Assembly: GCA_002811645.1 (NCBI GenBank)
Contig: PDIP01000098.1
Coordinates: 86,701-137,156 of the forward strand
From: Corallochytrium limacisporum
Lineage: Eukaryota; Opisthokonta
Direction: 5' to 3'
DNA: 50,456 bases
In this document: piece by piece, positions 49,090 to 50,456 of the stretch
How positions within the stretch are numbered: position 1 is the first letter of the stretch
How the letters are laid out: each line of letters starts with the position of its first letter
Program-made: the position numbers and the translations under genes
The notes under the pieces: model-generated
Database searches by the model: none
The model's input: only the letters and a program-made list of their open reading frames with translations
What the model was told of the DNA's origin: nothing

Positions 49090-49680
49090 GATCGACCACT
49101 GTTGGTAACAAGCACACAAGACCCGCTTACGACATGACCAACTCTACCTGTACTTTCAATTCCCGTGAAAAGAAGTCTGCTTAATCTTTCAAACAAAAAA
49201 TGGCCCATAGGCATCAACATGGCGATTGATTCCCTCAAACCAAGGCGTCCTTATGTCCCCACGTCATGATCCCCCTGAAATAGCACCGCTCACCCACCGT
49301 CAACCCCCCAACCCCCAACCCCTTTGCAATAGATCTTGGGTGAATTATTACTCCATGTCCAACCCTCCCCTGACCTCCTCCTTGCCCCCCCCCCTCGCCA
49401 GGGCAGCCCACCCGTCCTCTCGAAACTCCAGGACGGGGGAGCCCCGCAGGGATCGGGTCACCAACTTTTTTTTTTCCCCTGAACCCAGGGCAAAAAGACC
49501 CAGCAATTTACCGCCGATTCCGCCACACTTCTCTCTCTCTCTCTCGACCAACCGCAACCCTCTCCCCTGCCCTTCTCTAATTTCACCAATTCATAATATA
49601 TGCTCACTTGAACAACAACCGCACGCGGTCAACCAGAACGACCACCAACCACCACGGGGAGCCGGGAAGTGAGAAAAGGC

Positions 49681-49713
49681 CTGAGGGAGAGAGAAGAGAG
49701 AGCGAGAGAGAAG

Positions 49714-49744
<31 letters not shown>

Positions 49745-49751
49745 GGTGAGA
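49681..49751 (+). repeat. (GA)n purine repeat
   Basis: An imperfect GA/AGAG repeat of about 70 bp with several interruptions. Confidence 0.9.
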
Positions 49752-50403
49752 GAGGGTGATGAGGACGGGAAAGCCCCGAGGGGAGCCCCAACGCCCCGGG
49801 GACCCAATCAGAAAAGAAAGAAAGGCAATTAAAGCGTTGATTTCATTTGTATACCAAGGCCCCGGGTGGGGAGGGGGGTGAGGACGAGGGAGATGGTTGG
49901 CTCCGGTGGGGTGTCCATACCCCCGAACAACACTTCCTAGCCCTGCGCACCAACTCTTACCGATTTTCTTCTAATCCACCATCGTCATAACTCCATGCCG
50001 GCCGCGGGTTTGCTGTGTGATCAAAAGCACTAGTTCTCCTTCGTCCGGCGGCGCGCTGGTTTATGGCGGTAGACCACAAGAACCCCTCAGGCTTCCTGTA
50101 CGTATTCCCACCGGACCACCGGCTCTCGCGTTGCTGCGTGTTCTCCTGGTGGTGGTGGTGTTGCTTGTCTATGTGCTCTTCATTATCGGGTTCGTTTCGT
50201 CGCTTTCGTCCCTTTTTTCCCCCTCTCCGTGTGCCGGTGCTTGCCCGTCTTTTTCATTTTTTTCTTCTTCTCCCGAGGTGGCCCCCCCCCGGGGGGGCAG
50301 GGAAGGGTGTGTGTGTGTTTCTTTCGCGGAAGCTTTTCGAATTGGTTCGCTCATCAGTCAAAATCAAGACTTCCCGTGGCAGGCGTAGACTGTGGTATGC
50401 CGG

Positions 50404-50456
50404 CCCCCCCCCCCCCCCGGGGGGGGGAAAAAGGGGGAGTAGGGGGGGGGGGGGGG
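50404..50456 (+). repeat. C16-G9 junction followed by G-runs
   Basis: A run of about 16 C passes directly into nine G, then A5, G5 and a final run of about 15 G to the window end. It is potentially hairpin- and G4-forming, and also a typical place for assembly error. Confidence 0.8.

Larger units (their letters stand above)
49090..50456. other. Terminal simple-sequence region
   Basis: No gene is seen. The region is dominated by C-runs, GA repeats (49681-49751) and C/G junctions at 50282-50297 and 50404-50427. It closes with G-runs to the window end (50434-50456). The first 100-200 bp should contain the promoter of the minus-strand glycosyltransferase gene. Confidence 0.5.

Noticed and set aside
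49090-49119. Ten-residue N-terminal extension of the glycosyltransferase
   Set aside because: It would need a TTG start; the ATG at 49089 gives a normal type II anchor (short basic tail, then hydrophobic segment).
1-50456. CRISPR arrays, operons, Shine-Dalgarno sites, bacterial mobile elements
   Set aside because: The window is eukaryotic; no direct-repeat/spacer array, insertion sequence or polycistronic spacing is present.

Overview
This is nuclear DNA from a eukaryote. It encodes a mitochondrial acyl-CoA dehydrogenase with a presequence, a cytoplasmic dynein intermediate chain, SEC63, a Tousled-like kinase, CPSF100, a Cwc2-type splicing factor and a B4GALT7-type Golgi enzyme. All 15 protein genes I can support read as single uninterrupted ORFs, so the genome is intron-poor. 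The gene mix combines types common in animals and their relatives (TLK, ALKBH8 with a methyltransferase domain, a NOSTRIN-like F-BAR/SH3 protein, B4GALT7) with types usually found in fungi (an ERT1-like Zn2Cys6 factor with a PAS-like region, an Agd3-type polysaccharide deacetylase, Cwc2). A unicellular relative of animals and fungi, such as a corallochytrean or ichthyosporean, fits best. This placement is inference; I cannot identify the species.

Layout. 1-2665: no gene seen. 2666-3985: WDR12/Ytm1. 3986-8574: gene-free, rich in simple sequence. 8575-36754: a gene-dense block in the order Zn2Cys6 factor(+), CPSF2(+), F-BAR/SH3(-), TLK(-), YAE1(+), SEC63(-), DYNC1I(+), ALKBH8(+), WW-CWC2(-), GCDH(+), small membrane protein(-), Agd3-like(-). 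36755-46037: a 9.3 kb gene-poor stretch with an assembly gap (221 N), microsatellites, a 22-bp minisatellite and a possible decayed retroelement scrap. 46038-49089: TACO1/YebC(+) and a glycosyltransferase fusion(-). 49090-50456: simple-sequence DNA only.

Gene organisation is regular. All five convergent pairs are 68-193 bp apart, while divergent pairs in the gene block share 0.8-1.5 kb that is often rich in G/C runs. Start codons were chosen as ATG with a purine at -3. Several ORFs stay open upstream of the chosen ATG but contain no earlier ATG.

The genes do not form one pathway; most are single-copy housekeeping functions: ribosome assembly (WDR12, YAE1 acting through ABCE1), mRNA 3' processing and splicing (CPSF2, CWC2), tRNA wobble modification (ALKBH8), ER translocation (SEC63), mitochondrial translation and catabolism (TACO1, GCDH), and transport or membrane shaping (DYNC1I, F-BAR). 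The most unusual items are: (1) a type II membrane protein joining a degenerate exostosin GT64-like domain to a complete B4GALT7-type galactosyltransferase; (2) a membrane-anchored Agd3-like deacetylase with a long charged helical stalk; (3) a WW domain fused to Cwc2; and (4) a fungal-type Zn2Cys6 regulator in a genome that otherwise looks holozoan.
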